Below, piece after piece: positions 1-11,565 of a stretch of DNA of 64,000 nucleotides (positions within the stretch are counted from its first letter, which is position 1; each line of letters starts with the position of its first letter). This DNA comes from Thalassia testudinum. Its lineage: Eukaryota; Streptophyta; Magnoliopsida; Alismatales; Hydrocharitaceae. The stretch is taken from positions 13,498,001-13,562,000 of the forward strand of contig JAZHRO010000063.1 in NCBI GenBank assembly GCA_037157565.1. The letters run 5' to 3'. The position numbers were made by a program, and so were the translations under genes. The notes under the pieces are model-generated. The model made no database searches. It had not been told where the DNA came from and saw only the letters and a program-made list of their open reading frames with translations.

Positions 1-2777
1 GTTGCAGCCACTACTGTAAGAGTTAGCATCTTCTTGAAAGATGCTTTGAATGCTCTCAATCATATACCACATATGATAAGACTACATATAAAATCCTAAA
101 ACCACAAGATAGTTTAGTACCTAGCAGGCGACACAACAAATCAAAAGTGTGATCAGGAATCGATGCCATCGGAATAATTTTCAAATACCAGAGATTAAGC
201 TCTAAAAATTGGTAAAATAGTGTCACACCAAGTCATTCATCAGATTTTTGCAGTCATCTTCTCCATCTAGACCCTCCATAATTCCATTCAATTAATTTCT
301 ATTTGAGCTGAGAATTTGACGACCAAAGTCACAGCTCCTCAAAGGGAAGTTGAAATCCTTTTTTGTGCAACTTCTACTTATAACCAACTTGCTTACACCT
401 TAACGAGAGTGATTCAGAAAGTTGTAGAACTCTCACCATCAACTAGGTTACCTGCAGCATTATTTCCACCAAGGATAAACTTTGTTCTTCAGCTATCAAT
501 TTCTTCGATGTTTTGGCATAACGAGTTGTATCAAAAAGCCAAAAGTTGGAAAAACCAGTTTGCTAAGTATGTTCACTTAAAGGTGATATCATAAAATAGC
601 AGACATAGATATAAGCAATTTTAAGGGATAAACATAATTGGGAAGAGGTACTGATTGGCATGCAGTACCTCTTGGTCAACTTATAAGCTATGGTAAAGAG
701 ATATAAGCTATGGTAAAGAGATAATTGAATGTATTATTGAGTTGAATTCTACAATAAACCACATAAGGTACTGATTGGGAGAGGTGCACACTCTTGGCCA
801 AATGTGGGAATCAGTAAATACCAAGATAAGAAGCTGATATACCAAGCTATGGCCCTATAGATATTTCAGTTGTTTTCGAACAGAAAATTCAAGAAGATAT
901 AAAATATAAGTTGGATAGATTAACAAGTAGTTTGATAGTGTTCAGTGCCTGTGACAGGAGAAACTAGGATGACCTGAAATCTCCAAATCCAAAATTGGAC
1001 AGAACACAAGTTGGAAGGTGCATTACAATTCTCATCTATGCATACTTTCTAGGGTAGAATATGGCTTGCTTTATAATGTGCAGATGCAGTTAACAAACTA
1101 ATAAGAGTTCTATGTAATAACACCTATGTTGGAAAACCTCCATTGAAAGCTGCAGGTTCAAGTCTCATGCCCCCTGTTGATACTGCATTGAAAATTATAT
1201 GTTTCAGGAAAACAAGTTCGATGAACTAGAAAAAATTCTCCCTTAAAAATCTCCAAAGGAGGAACATTGCCTATTAAGATGATCAGCCTTCAACACACTT
1301 TTCCATGCAACTTTTTCCCCAGCAACAGGTGGAAGGAGCATAATAGTTGGAAGATGGTATATAGACAGAACTTGTTTTTGCCTTCACCCTTCAAATAAAC
1401 AGAACTGTGAGTTTAAAATTTGGAATTACATAAATTGAAAGCAAAAGTCCACATACAGGAGGGTGAACTTCTCAAAGAAATATATGCTTAGAAGGACCAC
1501 ATATAGGAGGGTGCATTTTCTAGTGAAGTTACAAAGCAAAGAGAGGTAACAAGCAACTACATGGAATTTTTTCCCTCCATTCAGATCTATTTTGTGTCAT
1601 CAATGTCACAGTTTCTGCTTCCCTCCCTCTCTGTTGTGTGTGTTTGCATGTTTGGGGGGCAGGGGAGGAAATGTCAAATAATTTATCGCAAAGTTTTCTT
1701 AGAAATGATCCACCTAACTTTAAAGTCTTTAACCATATCAAAGCATTCCTAGACTTACCCCCTTGCAATTCATAGGAAGATCCCCCACACTAGTTGAAAG
1801 ACCCATCCAACTTTTTGTCATGAAAAATTAAGACAACATCCGTATTTAACTTCTGTTCAAGATTACTGAGCTATCCTTTTTCAAAGTAATAAAAAGAATA
1901 ATGTTATGGTTCTTGGTTAACTGTAAAACTAACCTAAGTTTTACAGGTTGCAGTGACACATGAATTATTTGAGACCAACAGGGAGAACTCTGATCAAATT
2001 AAACCTTGCATCATAAATCATGCTCTTCCTGGAGTGATGGACAAGCCTGTGTGCTCACGTAAATTCAAGAACATGCCAACTGGTTAGAGTTCATGTATAG
2101 ACAAGATAGTGTTACATGTAGAGTCATAGACATTAAGATGTGGTTAATATTAATAGATAGGGTTTCTCCACTAAAGCCAACTGGTACGAGTTGGATGCTC
2201 TTGCATGGCATAGGGGTCACAACAATCTAAGGTCAAGATTAAATTTTATGTTGCCCATTAATGTCTCCAAATATTGGATCATACAAACAAGAAGTAAAGT
2301 AGAAATGAAAACAATGGTGATATAAATGGAATCTATATAGACTTGAATCATAGACCTTCATGGTAAAATGAAAAAAGCTAGTTAGTGCACAAATGATTTG
2401 CACTGTGTCAGAGACCCAACATGCATTTGCACTGTGTCAAAGAAGCTATACATTTTAGTGGTATTGGAACGAGACGCATAATTTTTTAATTGTTTTAACA
2501 AAGGATAGGGTATATAATCAACTCAATGTGAGTCTTGACCTTTTCATTCTTGGTGACGTGTCAGATCTCCAGGCAAGGCAACCCGAGAAGGTACCTAAAT
2601 GCATAAAGAAAAAAGTCAAATAACCACATGAGTAGGTTTATAGTTAAGCATTTTTTTATCAAACAAATCGAGCATAAATATTACTTTAGCACTACTTGAG
2701 AGTGAACTAATGCACAATATGACTAATCAACATACACAACTACTGGAAAACATGATCACAAAGGCAATGGAAATTAC
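1..2777. other. Unassigned AT-rich DNA, no gene recognised
   Basis: No ORF here resembles a protein I recognise. The longest (316-594, 92 codons, plus strand) has no motif and no close neighbours, so I do not call it. Small direct duplications are visible: a 20-bp unit starting ATAAGCTATGG repeated back to back at 682-721, a GGTACTGATTGG block at about 648 and 767, and an ATTTGCACTGTGTCA block repeated near 2390 and 2430. The composition would fit an intron or intergenic DNA beside the kinase exon relic that follows. No CACTA-type subterminal repeats are visible, so the left end of the neighbouring transposon is not identified here. Confidence 0.5.
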
Positions 2778-2893
2778 CGAGCCCAGGGAGTTGGCTCCCT
2801 CGTCATGCAGATAAGCAAGCCCTCGACCTATCCCAAGAATTATGTTGAATCTTTGTTTCCTATTAGGGATCCATGTTGTTCACCAATTACGTA
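2778..2893 (-). pseudogene. Receptor-like kinase exon fragment (subdomain VIa)
   Basis: Read on the minus strand, one frame gives a run ending IILGIGRGLAYLHDEG, preceded by an arginine-phenylalanine pair. This is the signature of the alpha-E/catalytic-loop approach of plant receptor-like kinases (usual form I-G-x-A-x-G-L-x-Y-L-H). The frame reaches a GTAATT sequence at about 2777, which looks like a splice donor. The HRD catalytic loop that should follow in the next exon is not found nearby. A weak GTF-like/activation-loop resemblance around 2560-2610 is too degraded to call. This is either an exon of a host kinase gene mostly outside the window, or a captured or relic fragment beside the CACTA element. 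Only about 35 residues support it. Confidence 0.45.
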
Positions 2894-2995
2894 ACCTCTA
2901 CAAAAAGAACACCACAAATCAGAGTTAAACAAAAAAGGGTGAACAAAGGAACAAATGGTAGGTAGATCTGATACCTGAGCTCTTTATATCATTAT

Positions 2996-3240
2996 TATGG
3001 TACCTGTCTCATATATTCACCACAAATGCAAACATACTGATATCATTATCTCCTAAATTCATATACTATAAATGCAAACATACTCATATCATTATTTCCA
3101 CATTCATATACCACAAGTGCGAATATATATATGTATTCTACCATTCATATATATATTCCATCATTCATCACATACATGATACTCATTCATAAATAAAACA
3201 CATGTATATATCACATGTTTTAAAATGTATACATAAAAGT
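2996..3240. repeat. Short AT-rich tandem repeat (about 50-bp unit)
   Basis: Two to three imperfect copies of a roughly 50-bp unit follow each other. Each contains ATTCATATACTATAAATGC-like text followed by AACATACTCATATCATTAT. They are followed by TATATA and ATTCAT-rich sequence to about 3240. It lies just beyond the 3' end of the CACTA coding region on the element's sense strand, so it may be element 3' DNA. It does not carry the GGTGACGGTT motifs seen at the other terminus. Confidence 0.5.
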
Positions 3241-3284
3241 AGACGTGAAAATAAAAAAAAAATCCAAGCAACTATGTAGTGGCT

Positions 3285-5999
3285 TCTATGCCGCTAGTTC
3301 CAGAACCTCCGCAGTCATCATCAGGTGGATGAGGTGGGAAGTGAAAAGAAGCATGATCTGCACCACCTCATCCCAATGCACTTAAGATTGCTTGAAAATG
3401 TGCCTGCATTTGTGCTTGCATCTTCTCTCATTCTTGTTGTGCTTCATGTCTTTGTCATTCTAGTATATCATTTGTCTTCTCCAATTTCGACATAACATCA
3501 TTTAGTTTCTCTTGAAATGTCTCCACCTATGTCTATAACTATTGAAACCTCTCTAAACCCCCCTCATCCCTTTCTTCCATACCAACTAGTAATAGTCTCA
3601 CTCGCACCAGCACTACGAACAAAACCACCATGCTCGGGGGGCATAATTGTCCTAAATGCTTGCTCTGTTTTCATAGGCTGTAATGGGTCAGTCTCTGATT
3701 GCTCATCCATATCATCACTGGAAGGATGCATCAACTCCATCATGAGACCCTACACATAGTTGAGCTTATGGTAAGTTCCCCTAAATGTTTATCACTAAGT
3801 TATTCATTACTTGTTTGAACAAGCTTACATGTCTCTCTTGATATAATTGATCAATCTCAACACAGGGGCCATCAGCATTAGACTTGCTATGACTCCTCTC
3901 ATAGATCAAAACATGATCAAGTTGTACACCATTATGGGTATCTGACTGCATATTTGAGATGTCGTTATGAATTAAGTTATCCTAAATTTAAGCTTCTATT
4001 ATTTAAATATCGTAACTTGTAAGTTTTATAATAGATATTATAATCAATAATCTTTCTATCATCAATTAAGCTGATCAAAATGTAATTACAAAGTATCCCT
4101 CAGGTATCTATGCTCATCCGTCCCAAGCAGTGGGTTGCAATCAGAGCTTTCGCCCTATTAGCTTTATTTTTCTTAGCTTGCTCCTATAACAGCAAATTAT
4201 GGAAATTCGTACTTAATCATTTTGTTGTTAGAATAGAAGTTATTAATATAAAATATTAATTACCTTCGTGTTTTCCTGAACCCAATATTCGCAGCACTCC
4301 ACCCAATGACCAGCTTGTACTCCTGATGGCACATCTCTCAGTGCATCCTCATAATTCTTACCAATAAAGAACTATTTATATATATAGAAAAGTCAGCAAC
4401 ACCTAAAAGTAAATTGTGTTATTATGAATTCTAAATCTATGCTTATGTCTTACTTGGCTTTTAAGCTCTTCTCTCCAGCTACGAAGTGCCCTCCCTGCTG
4501 CTTGGAGAATAATGCAGTCGTCATCGGATTTGTTCCCCGATCATACGTCAACTGCATTTTATATTATAATGAATAAATAGATCAAGGATTTTAAGTAAAA
4601 CAAATGGATGACATAACAACAATATCATATTATTACCCCTAGCTCACGAATGAACTCATCCTTATGTTGCTGAGGGACCTGCCTCCAATCAAAAGAACAT
4701 GGGGGTATCAACAGTCTCACAAGTGTAGGGATCCTGCTATTAAAGGGTGCATAACATGAACATCTTCCGCTACAATTTACATCAATCGTTATTTGAGTCC
4801 CTTCAGTTAATTTTTTCAATTCCAAATTCCTTCTCTTTCCCCTTGTCTTTGATTTTATAACTTCAGTAAAGAAATAGTCAAAATAAAATTGTTATAAAGA
4901 ATTAATATCAAAGAAAATTAATGTGAGAATTTATATATCATTAGACCCTACTTGACTTTACTCCTAAGATTGGCTCAAAGACTAACTTTGTGGCTGACTA
5001 TTCTGCTGAGATAGGCCATATAATTGGATCTGAGAAGGGTCTACAAACTGAGATGGTGCCTGCTATTGGGATCGACTCTGGGGAGGGTGTAGGGCTGAGA
5101 TAGTGCTTGCTGTTGGGATCGACTCTGGGGAGGGTGTACGGGTTGAGCTGGTGTCCGCTGCTGGGACTGGCTCTGGGGAGGGTGTAGGGGCTAAGCTGGT
5201 GTCTACAACTGGGATTGGCTTTGGGGAGGGTGTAGGGGCTGAGCTGGTGTCAGCTACTGGGACTGGCTCTGTGGAGGGTGTAGGGGCTGAGCTGGTGTAT
5301 GTAGCTGGGACTGGCTCCAGGGAGGGTGTAGGGGCTAAGCTGGTGTCAGCTGTTGGGATTGGCTCTGGGGAGGGTGTAGGGGCTGAGCTGGTGTCCGTTG
5401 TTGGGACTGGCTCCAGGGAGGGTGTAGGCGATGAGCTGGTGTCCGCTGCTGGGACTGACTCTGGGGAGGGTGTAGGGACTGAGCTGGTTCGGCTACTGAG
5501 GCTGGCTCTAGGGACGGTGTAGGGGTTGAGCTAGTGTCCGTAGCTGGGACTGGCTACGGAGAGGATGTACGGGCTGAGCTGGTGTCCGCTGCTGGGATTG
5601 GCTCTGGGGAGGGTGTAGGGGCTGAGCTAGTGTCGACTCCTGGGACTGGCTCAAGGGAGGGTCTAAGGCCTGAGGGTGTGTGTGCCTAGGTGGAAGCTGA
5701 GAGTGAGGCTGTGTATTTTGTTGAGGTTTATACTGAGGCCTATATTTTGTAAGAGTATGAGGTGGGATCATAGCATGTCAAGTATGAGATCGAAGTCGAG
5801 TATGAGGTAGTGGCATGGGGGAAGGCAACTAGAGTTGATTGTCATGCTGCGAGTGGCGTTGAGGTTCATGTTGGGGCTCAGGCTGGGTGTCGATGCCACG
5901 CTCATGTCCTTGGACCAGGTCATCTGGCTCAAATGAAGAGTCATCACATCTAGAATCAAGACGACGCTTTTTGTTTGCCATCAACTTCTTAGGTTCCAT
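3285..5999 (-). pseudogene. CACTA second ORF (TNPA/Transposase_24-like), degenerate
   Basis: A minus-strand reading frame opens with an ATG at 5999 (start MEPKKLMANKKRRLD, basic) followed by an acidic patch, then a long P/Q-rich 16-residue repeat region (complement of 5045-5680). Separate pieces follow at 4625-4860 (residues ending VPQQHKDEFIRELGVII, the W-x-x-VP-x-x-x-K pattern of plant CACTA second proteins) and at about 4260-4560. A methionine- and glutamine-rich tail ends near 3285 with a GGSGTSG-like terminus. In this family the protein binds subterminal repeats; that role is inferred from position. Spacers between the pieces probably include introns. Stop codons interrupt it, so it is a relic. 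Confidence 0.65.
5045..5680. repeat. 48-bp minisatellite inside the CACTA second ORF
   Basis: About 13 imperfect head-to-tail copies of a 48-bp unit. On the plus strand each contains GGGACTGGCTCTGGGGAGGG, then TGTAGGGGCTGAGCTGGTGTC. The unit is exactly 16 codons, so the repeat stays in frame: on the minus (element sense) strand it encodes a P/Q/S-rich repeat of the SQSQQRTPAQPLHPP kind. The plus strand is also open for 139 codons (5103-5522, G/V/E-rich). That plus-strand frame is a by-product of the codon-length period, not a gene. Confidence 0.85.
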
Positions 6000-6442
6000 C
6001 TACAGATGAAAATGAAATTATTAATTAAAGAAAATACAATAGAAAATTTACTACTGAATGTGACCAACTTATTTACTCCAACTTGATTCCACTTTGTATT
6101 AAATTTCACTTTGATTATTCCAATAGAATAATTTCAATTTGATTATACTTCATGCCACTATGTATAGAAAGCACAAACTTGAAAATAAAAAGCTTGCTCT
6201 TATATGATTCATTCAAAAAAAAATCATAACTTTGGTTACATGAAATAAGAGAGGAGCTACAAATTATAAAAGGATGATGTCATACTTTTTATATAATCAA
6301 CTATAACGAAATACGTATGCCAAAGTAAGTAAAAGATCAATCCAATACAATAAGAAAACCTACAAGGAAGAAAATATATGAAAAAAATTTTAAGAAAGAA
6401 ATAATTAAACTCTACAAACTAGCTTAATTGAAAATGTTTACC
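6000..6442. other. CACTA spacer between the two transposon genes
   Basis: AT-rich DNA between the start of the second ORF and the end of the DUF4216 reading frame, with no coding potential I recognise. In the family this is the spacer between the two convergent-sense genes. It is likely to hold the 3' untranslated region of the transposase gene and the promoter of the second one. No clear TATA box or poly(A) signal stands out from the general AT richness. Confidence 0.5.
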
Positions 6443-7120
6443 TCAAATATCAAAATCCATTGCACCATGACCTATTCCTCCATCTTGTAGCACATCTTGG
6501 TATGCTTCAGAATCAAAGTCAGGATCCTTATCATGTTCTATATCATAATAATCATGCAGCATTGTTCTTATTGGTACTATCCAGCCATTTCTAATATTAT
6601 CATGCACGTAAAAAACTTGTTCAACTTGACAAGCTAATGTAAATGGTTCAGATGCTTGAAGAATTGTACGATCCTTGTTCAAACTTATGAAACCAATATC
6701 TTTGTCAACTTTAACACAATATCTACTATTAAAAATGTCAAACCAGTCACACTTAAATAACACAACTCGGCAATCCTGACTATAGCTGACTTCCACAATC
6801 TCTTTGATTTTCCCATAGTAACCATCACAACCAGTTTGTATGCTATCACATTTCACAATAAAGCCTGAATGTTGTGTAGCCTTCACATCATCAACTAATT
6901 GCACTCTAAATCTGAACCCATTTATTATATATCCAGAGTGATAATGTGCATGACTTAAAGGTCTGTTCATCATTATATCAAAATCTTCTATCCATTGCGG
7001 ATCATTGTTTCGTTTTATTTCTTGCACATGAGTTCTGAACCAGTCAATGAAGTCTTCTTCACATCTAGAAATGTGCGAAGATTGTCAAAATTCACCATAA
7101 AAATCTGGAATTTGCTTTAA
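6443..7120 (-). pseudogene. CACTA transposase C-terminal DUF4216 domain
   Basis: The 194-codon frame 6443-7027 contains the blocks typical of DUF4216 in plant CACTA proteins: NGFRFRV near the start, then a long middle ending VVLFKCDWFD with the YCVKVD strand after it, and a region ending in VEQVFYVHD followed by NGWIVP. The frame continues upstream past a stop to about 7120 (HISRCEEDFIDWFRTHV). It is acidic at its C-terminus, as usual. It lies directly downstream of DUF4218 on the same strand, as in intact elements. The domain's molecular role is not established; it is diagnostic of the family. Confidence 0.85.
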
Positions 7121-7132
7121 TATATATATGAG

Positions 7133-7764
7133 CTAATCATCGATCATGTCCAGACATTGGTTTAAATTTCGTTCGTATGATTGGCCTTCCTCGGATATCA
7201 AATATAAAAAACAATCTTCCACATTTTCACCATTTTGTCTATCATCATTCCTTTCCAATCGATTGAATCGGTTATCTGGACCATCCATATACATTTCACA
7301 AAAGTTGATGCATTCTTCTACAAGAAACCCTTCGATAATTGAACCTTCTGGCTTAGCCATATTGAAGACGTAGTCTTTCAATTTTTTCAAGAAGCACTCA
7401 ACTGGATACATCCACCTATACTAAACTAGTCTAGCAATCCTTGCCTCATATGCTAGGTGGAGTATAAGATGTACCAAAACATCGAAAAATGCAGGAAGGA
7501 AAAGCTGCTCCATCTTGCATAGTGTGATCACAATTTGCTTGTCCCAATAGTCTAACAGTTGAGAATCCAATGTCTTTGAACATATAACCATGAAGAATCG
7601 GCTTATCTCCGTCACAGAGTCAACCACTGGCTGAGGAAGCACTCCACGGATTGCTAATGGAAATAATATCTACATGTAAAAATGGCAATCATGACTCTTT
7701 AACCCACTTACCTTCTTCAATGCTTCATTTACACATGTAGAAAGTTGTCACGAGAATCCATCTG
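7133..7764 (-). pseudogene. CACTA transposase DUF4218 domain, cut by SL1 insertion
   Basis: Minus-strand pieces 7421-7642 (LPQPVVDSVTEISRFF and later MEQLFLPAFFDVLVHLILHL) and 7133-7411 (starting MYPVECFLKKLKDYV, then a run including GSIIEGFLVEECINFC) match the conserved DUF4218 core, which normally reads P-x-F-F-D-x-M-x-H-L and M-Y-P-x-E-R. Upstream, SGLKSHDCH is the conserved junction with TNP2. Stops at about 7435 and 7660 break the frame. The reading frame is cut at 7764 by the SL1 insertion and resumes at 21057. Confidence 0.85.
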
Positions 7765-7999
7765 TGATAAATGCCAGTTTATCATCATTCTTATGCATTA
7801 AAACAAATCTAGCTCTTAGGATTTTTCTCCACAAATGGGTTTTTGGACTGCATTTAGGCATTAACTAGGATAGGCATGCATTGCATTTTTTTCATGTTGT
7901 TCTAATGTGTTTTTGTGAGTGTTAGGGATGAACAGGCATACAGATCCATAAAATCCTAACACTCAAGAAAGAAAATGGTGAAAGAGGAGCTCAGACTAG

Positions 8000-8660
8000 C
8001 TGGAACTTAGCTTGATCCAGCTCACCACAGCTGGAATCTAGCTCACTTGGACTAGGGTTAGCTCATCCTAACTCCATTCAGCTAATCTCAGCTGAATGGT
8101 AGCTCAAGAGAGCTCATCTTAGCTCATCCTAACTTAGGTCAGCTCAGATCCAGCTCAACTTAGTTGAGTCTAGCTCATCTCAGCTCCCACTAGTCCACAG
8201 GGAGCTCTAGCTAGCTCAGCTGAGTTGACTGGAGTTCATCCCAGCTCAGATCCAGCTACATCCAGCTCCACTTAGCTCTAGCCAGCTGAAGAAGAATTTA
8301 TCCCAGCTCAGGAAGCTCAAGTTCAGCTCCTGGGGACTTAGCTTAGCTTAACTTGGTTGAGCTAAGCTATCTTAGCTGTCTCAACCAGCTCAATACTCCC
8401 CGGGAGCACCAGACCCAGCTCATCTTAGTCCATTCAACAGAAGCCAGCTCACTTTAGGTTGGCCTAGTAGCTAGCAAAGAGCTAACAAGCTAAGCCACCT
8501 AGAGTAGCCCCATGTTGACCTCTTCAGTAGCTGCCAGCTCCACTTCAGCTCCAAACACCTCCCTCCAAACCCTAGCTCCAACACCTCCTCCTCTACTCCA
8601 CCATTAGCTAAGCTAGCTTAGCATAGCTTAGCTTAGCTTAGCTATGCTCCAGCTCCCTTG
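8000..8660. repeat. AGCT-rich low-complexity tract in SL1
   Basis: About 650 bp in which AGCTCA, CAGCTC, TTAGCT and related words recur every 8-15 bases, including runs such as AGCTTAGCTTAGCTTAGCTA near 8630. The self-complementary tetramer AGCT occurs dozens of times. The tract fills most of the left part of SL1 and stops about 270 bp before the G1 insertion. It has no ORF of note. It is presumably a decayed short-unit satellite grown inside the LTR. Confidence 0.75.
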
Positions 8661-9118
8661 GCTTTTACCACCTAAAAACCCTACCTAACAACTCCACCAA
8701 CTAGCACCACATAAGCTAACCCTACTTCCACCTCTCCATGGCGGCAACCTAGCCTACCCACTACCTCCAAAACACACCATAAAGTGGTGCCAAAATCACC
8801 CTAACTACCTCCTTGTTGGCACCACTTTTTCCCTCCAAAAACCCCCTTCATCTCCACTACACACCTCCCCTTAAACCCATCTCCACCATCCGCATAATCC
8901 CCCCTTCTAGAAGCCTAGAAGTTGGTGCCTGACGATGCAGGAGGCGCATATGTTTAAAAGAGTCATTATAGCTTGCGCTCGCAACGTCGATTTTAAATGA
9001 AGAAATGGATGTGAGTCCGAGTGTCGGTCTTAGGGAGGCATGAAAATTGGATTTTTCTTATCACTTAATGTCACGGAAATAACGGGTTTTTGCTTGCAAG
9101 AAGTCGTGGGTGAAAAGC

Positions 9119-9122
9119 GAGT

Positions 9123-9159
<37 letters not shown>
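9119..9159. repeat. GA microsatellite in G1 3' LTR
   Basis: A 41-bp near-pure GA tract. The matching place in the other LTR (about 18759-18787) is shorter and carries an extra C, so the repeat changed length after insertion. Confidence 0.85.
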
Positions 9160-9837
9160 TAGGGTTAGAATTTCTTCATTCACAAATGCAACTTTAAACA
9201 TAACAGAGGGCAAGTAACTAAATAGGAAACAACTTCATTTAACATGCAACTTTAGTTTATAATTACAACACTAAATAAATGCTTAAACATAAGTAAAGTA
9301 AAGCTTAAGATAAAGAGGGAAAGAGAGAGAGAAGATGGTGAGGCAGCCACGGCGGTGGAGAGGGGCTACATTGACAGCTCGTCAGCTTCGGTGATTACAA
9401 AGAGTGCTAATGGTGGCTAGGAGTGGGGTAGAGCACTTGCAAGTGGATTGAATGCCCTCCGTGGGTGGTTGGATGGAGTTTATATAGGCAAAAGGGTTTT
9501 CTAATTTAAGTATGCCCTTTAGCGATGTCCGGGATGTCGCTAAACCCATACTAAATTTGTCGGTGTAGCCCCCTTCACCCGTCGGTCGCTAGCACACCCT
9601 GTGCTTCTTCAGAGGCAATCCGCACGCACGCGTTGTAAGCCGTCCGATCGAAGATCGGACGGTTGAGATCTTGCGAAGGCACGCTCGCAGATCGCTGCTG
9701 AGGTGCATGCGTTTGCCGCGTCATCGCACGCATGAGCATCCGTGTGCATCCGTTACGTCGCGCGGCTCCATCTGCGCCGTTTGCTGTTGATCAGGCGGTT
9801 GAAATTGAGTGCGCCGCAAATCGCACAGAATTGAGAA

Positions 9838-9905
9838 GCGGCGGGTGTTTCGAACCCATGCCTCTGAATGCAAGATCGAAGCACTGACCGCTGAGCTGCG
9901 GGAGC
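9838..9905 (-). other. tRNA-like segment in G1 3' LTR
   Basis: On the element's sense (minus) strand this reads like a decayed tRNA: CAGCTCAGCGGTCAGTGC (A box and D arm), a 7-base loop CTTGCAT with the triplet TGC at the anticodon place, and GGGTTCGAAA (B box, T loop) about 42 bases after the A box, the normal tRNA spacing. A second copy lies at 19445-19512. The acceptor stem does not pair, so it is not a working tRNA gene. It may be an internal Pol III promoter relic or a captured tRNA sequence. Confidence 0.5.
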
Positions 9906-10359
9906 AGATTATCGTGGCGAGTGTCGGGAGCGTGGGCATTCTTGGTTGTTCGATCGAAGATCGACAGTTGAGAGTTGTCCTCCGGGTGAAGGTAGAGTCA
10001 GGCAGTGGTCCGAATGCAACAAGCAGGCACCACATGGCGTGCTGTGGGCCGTTGATCATCAAATCAGCGATTAGAACTTCTTGGGCCCATTGCAGGAGCT
10101 CCGGATGTCGGATTTGGCTGATTTCGAGTTTGTTGGACTCCGTTCGTCACTCTAAATCCATCCGTGCGATCCGATTGCTCATCTGAGGCCTGTTTTGACA
10201 TGTCCTTGTACACATGGCTGTTAATAATGCATTATAAGCAATCTTGTTCTGCAATGCATGCGATGCTCCTATTCCTATTTATGATGTGTTATCTGTGCAT
10301 TTTGTTATTAAGATAAACCCCAATTGACAGATTTATCACCCCAAGAGGCAGTATTATCA

Positions 10360-10396
10360 TACCCCCATGCTTACTCCTTGCTAGTCCCTAGCAAGG
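10360..10396 (-). promoter_or_regulatory. G1 polypurine tract with adjacent stem-loop A
   Basis: Immediately inside the LTR, the sense strand reads GCATGGGGGTA up to the LTR start, a plausible plus-strand primer (polypurine tract). Next to it, at 10376-10396, is a perfect stem of CCTTGCTA with TAGCAAGG around loop GTCCC. Six other element ends in this window have the same stem-loop at the same distance but with TTTTGCTA/TAGCAAAA. The G1 version therefore carries matched changes in both arms. Confidence 0.7.
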
Positions 10397-11565
10397 TTTA
10401 TTCTAGCCTTTATTTCCAGGTTTATTCTAACCTTTATTTCCATTCAGAATTTAAGAAGTAATTACTTGGACACTTCGTAACTTGTCAATAGGAGGAAATA
10501 TACTAAGATCTTAATCTACAAAGACTAAGTAGCACCCGGGTGTCTGCCAAAATATGAATCACCTAAATCCTTGCTTTAATGCATGTATATATATTTCTTA
10601 TTTTTAGATTTTTTTTTTTTTGGAGTTAAGAGTGTGTTGGTATCTTTTTACAGCTACCCAACCCACCCAAAACTCGGACAAAACTCTAAGTGCTAAGCAT
10701 CTTGGTGTGAAGATTGTGATAGACTCACTCAACGGTAACTTAGATAGACTTCGGGTTTCTACGCCCCTAGGTGACCAAAAGAGGAAGTGTTTTGCCTGAA
10801 GGTGTATTTGTTCGATTGGTAGCATTTTCCCTACATTTGTTTTACTTGGGGTCAACACAAGGATTTTTTTTCCAGTGTATATCTCCCCGACTTGCTCTAC
10901 TTCCCCGCTTCTTCCTTAAGTGCTTTGGTTCTTCTTGTGTATTTACTAAGCTGGGCTCTGGACAACCGACCAATGGGCTTTTACCTACGATCACTTGCCA
11001 GCCATACTCGTGCGGTGAAGTGTGATTTATTTTGTTCTCTTTTTTCTTCTTCTTCTTCTTCTTTTTTTATTTGGTAGGTGGCTTTGCTAATCTCAAATTT
11101 ACCTAGAGGCAATAAAGAGGAGGTGGTCCCGTGGCTGGGCTCTAGACAACCTGCCAATAGGCTGTTACCCACAACAACTTGCCAGCCATACCACCCTAGA
11201 GAGTTCATTAGCTACCCAATTTTTGTCAGAATCTCCGAGGAGTGAGTCTGTGCAAAAATGTGTGTAGATGCTTAGACTAAAAGTCCTTCTGAGTTAGAGG
11301 GTGAGTTGATAAGTCGTATACTTATCACCTTATTTAGTTAGTGGATTAGAGTAGCTTAAGGTTGCAAGGATTTGAAGCTAAATTCATATTTTAATGGACA
11401 CTAGGGCTGATTAAGCCTAAAGGCCTCAAAAGTCTAAGTGTTCAAGTTCTTTCCGTATTATTTCCCACTATTGACAAATTTCTAATGCCTAAGTTTTTCT
11501 TCCTAAATTCAATTTTTTTTTAATTTTATTCTATTCAGACTGATTAAATGAGCTCAGAATCATGC
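10397..11565 (-). other. G1 3' untranslated region with duplicated 60-bp box
   Basis: Non-coding between the integrase end and the polypurine tract. A box containing GGCTCTGGACAACC, CCAATGGGCT and CTTGCCAGCCATAC appears twice (about 10951-11015 and 11131-11200), separated by a pyrimidine tract on the plus strand (A/G-rich in the sense RNA). The same two-box-plus-tract layout occurs in G5 and G6. A block CTAAGTGCTAAGCATCTTG (about 10687) is also shared with them. ORFs listed across this area are short and overlap on both strands, so none is called. Confidence 0.7.

Larger units (their letters stand above)
8930..10359 (-). repeat. G1 3' LTR (left copy)
   Basis: It begins TGACGATGCAGG and ends AGTATTATCA on the plus strand and matches the right copy at 18567-19965 over its length. 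Visible parts, in plus coordinates: U5-type block GTCGGTCTTAGGGAGGCATG at 9023-9042; GA microsatellite 9119-9159; minus-strand TATA box CTATATAAAC at 9478-9487; a dyad at about 9518-9548; the CCGTCCGATC/GATCGGACGG hairpin at 9640-9662; and a tRNA-like segment at 9838-9905. ORFs inside it are not conserved as proteins between the two LTRs. Confidence 0.9.

Noticed and set aside
316..594. 92-codon plus-strand ORF
   Set aside because: No motif, no homologue recognised, no supporting structure; length expected by chance in a eukaryotic window.
2550..2620. Activation-loop exon of the kinase relic
   Set aside because: Only a vague GTF/GYLAPE resemblance spread over different frames; too weak.
5103..5522. 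139-codon plus-strand ORF with VSAAGTGSGEGVG repeats
   Set aside because: Antisense to the CACTA second ORF and explained by the 48-bp repeat period; no start context or domain.
9838..9905. Intact tRNA gene
   Set aside because: The acceptor stem does not pair and the T-arm and D-arm are altered; kept only as tRNA-like.
9721..10186. Overlapping ORFs of 113 and 125 codons in the G1 LTR
   Set aside because: Open frames on both strands of LTR sequence, not conserved in length or text with the partner at 19327-19792.
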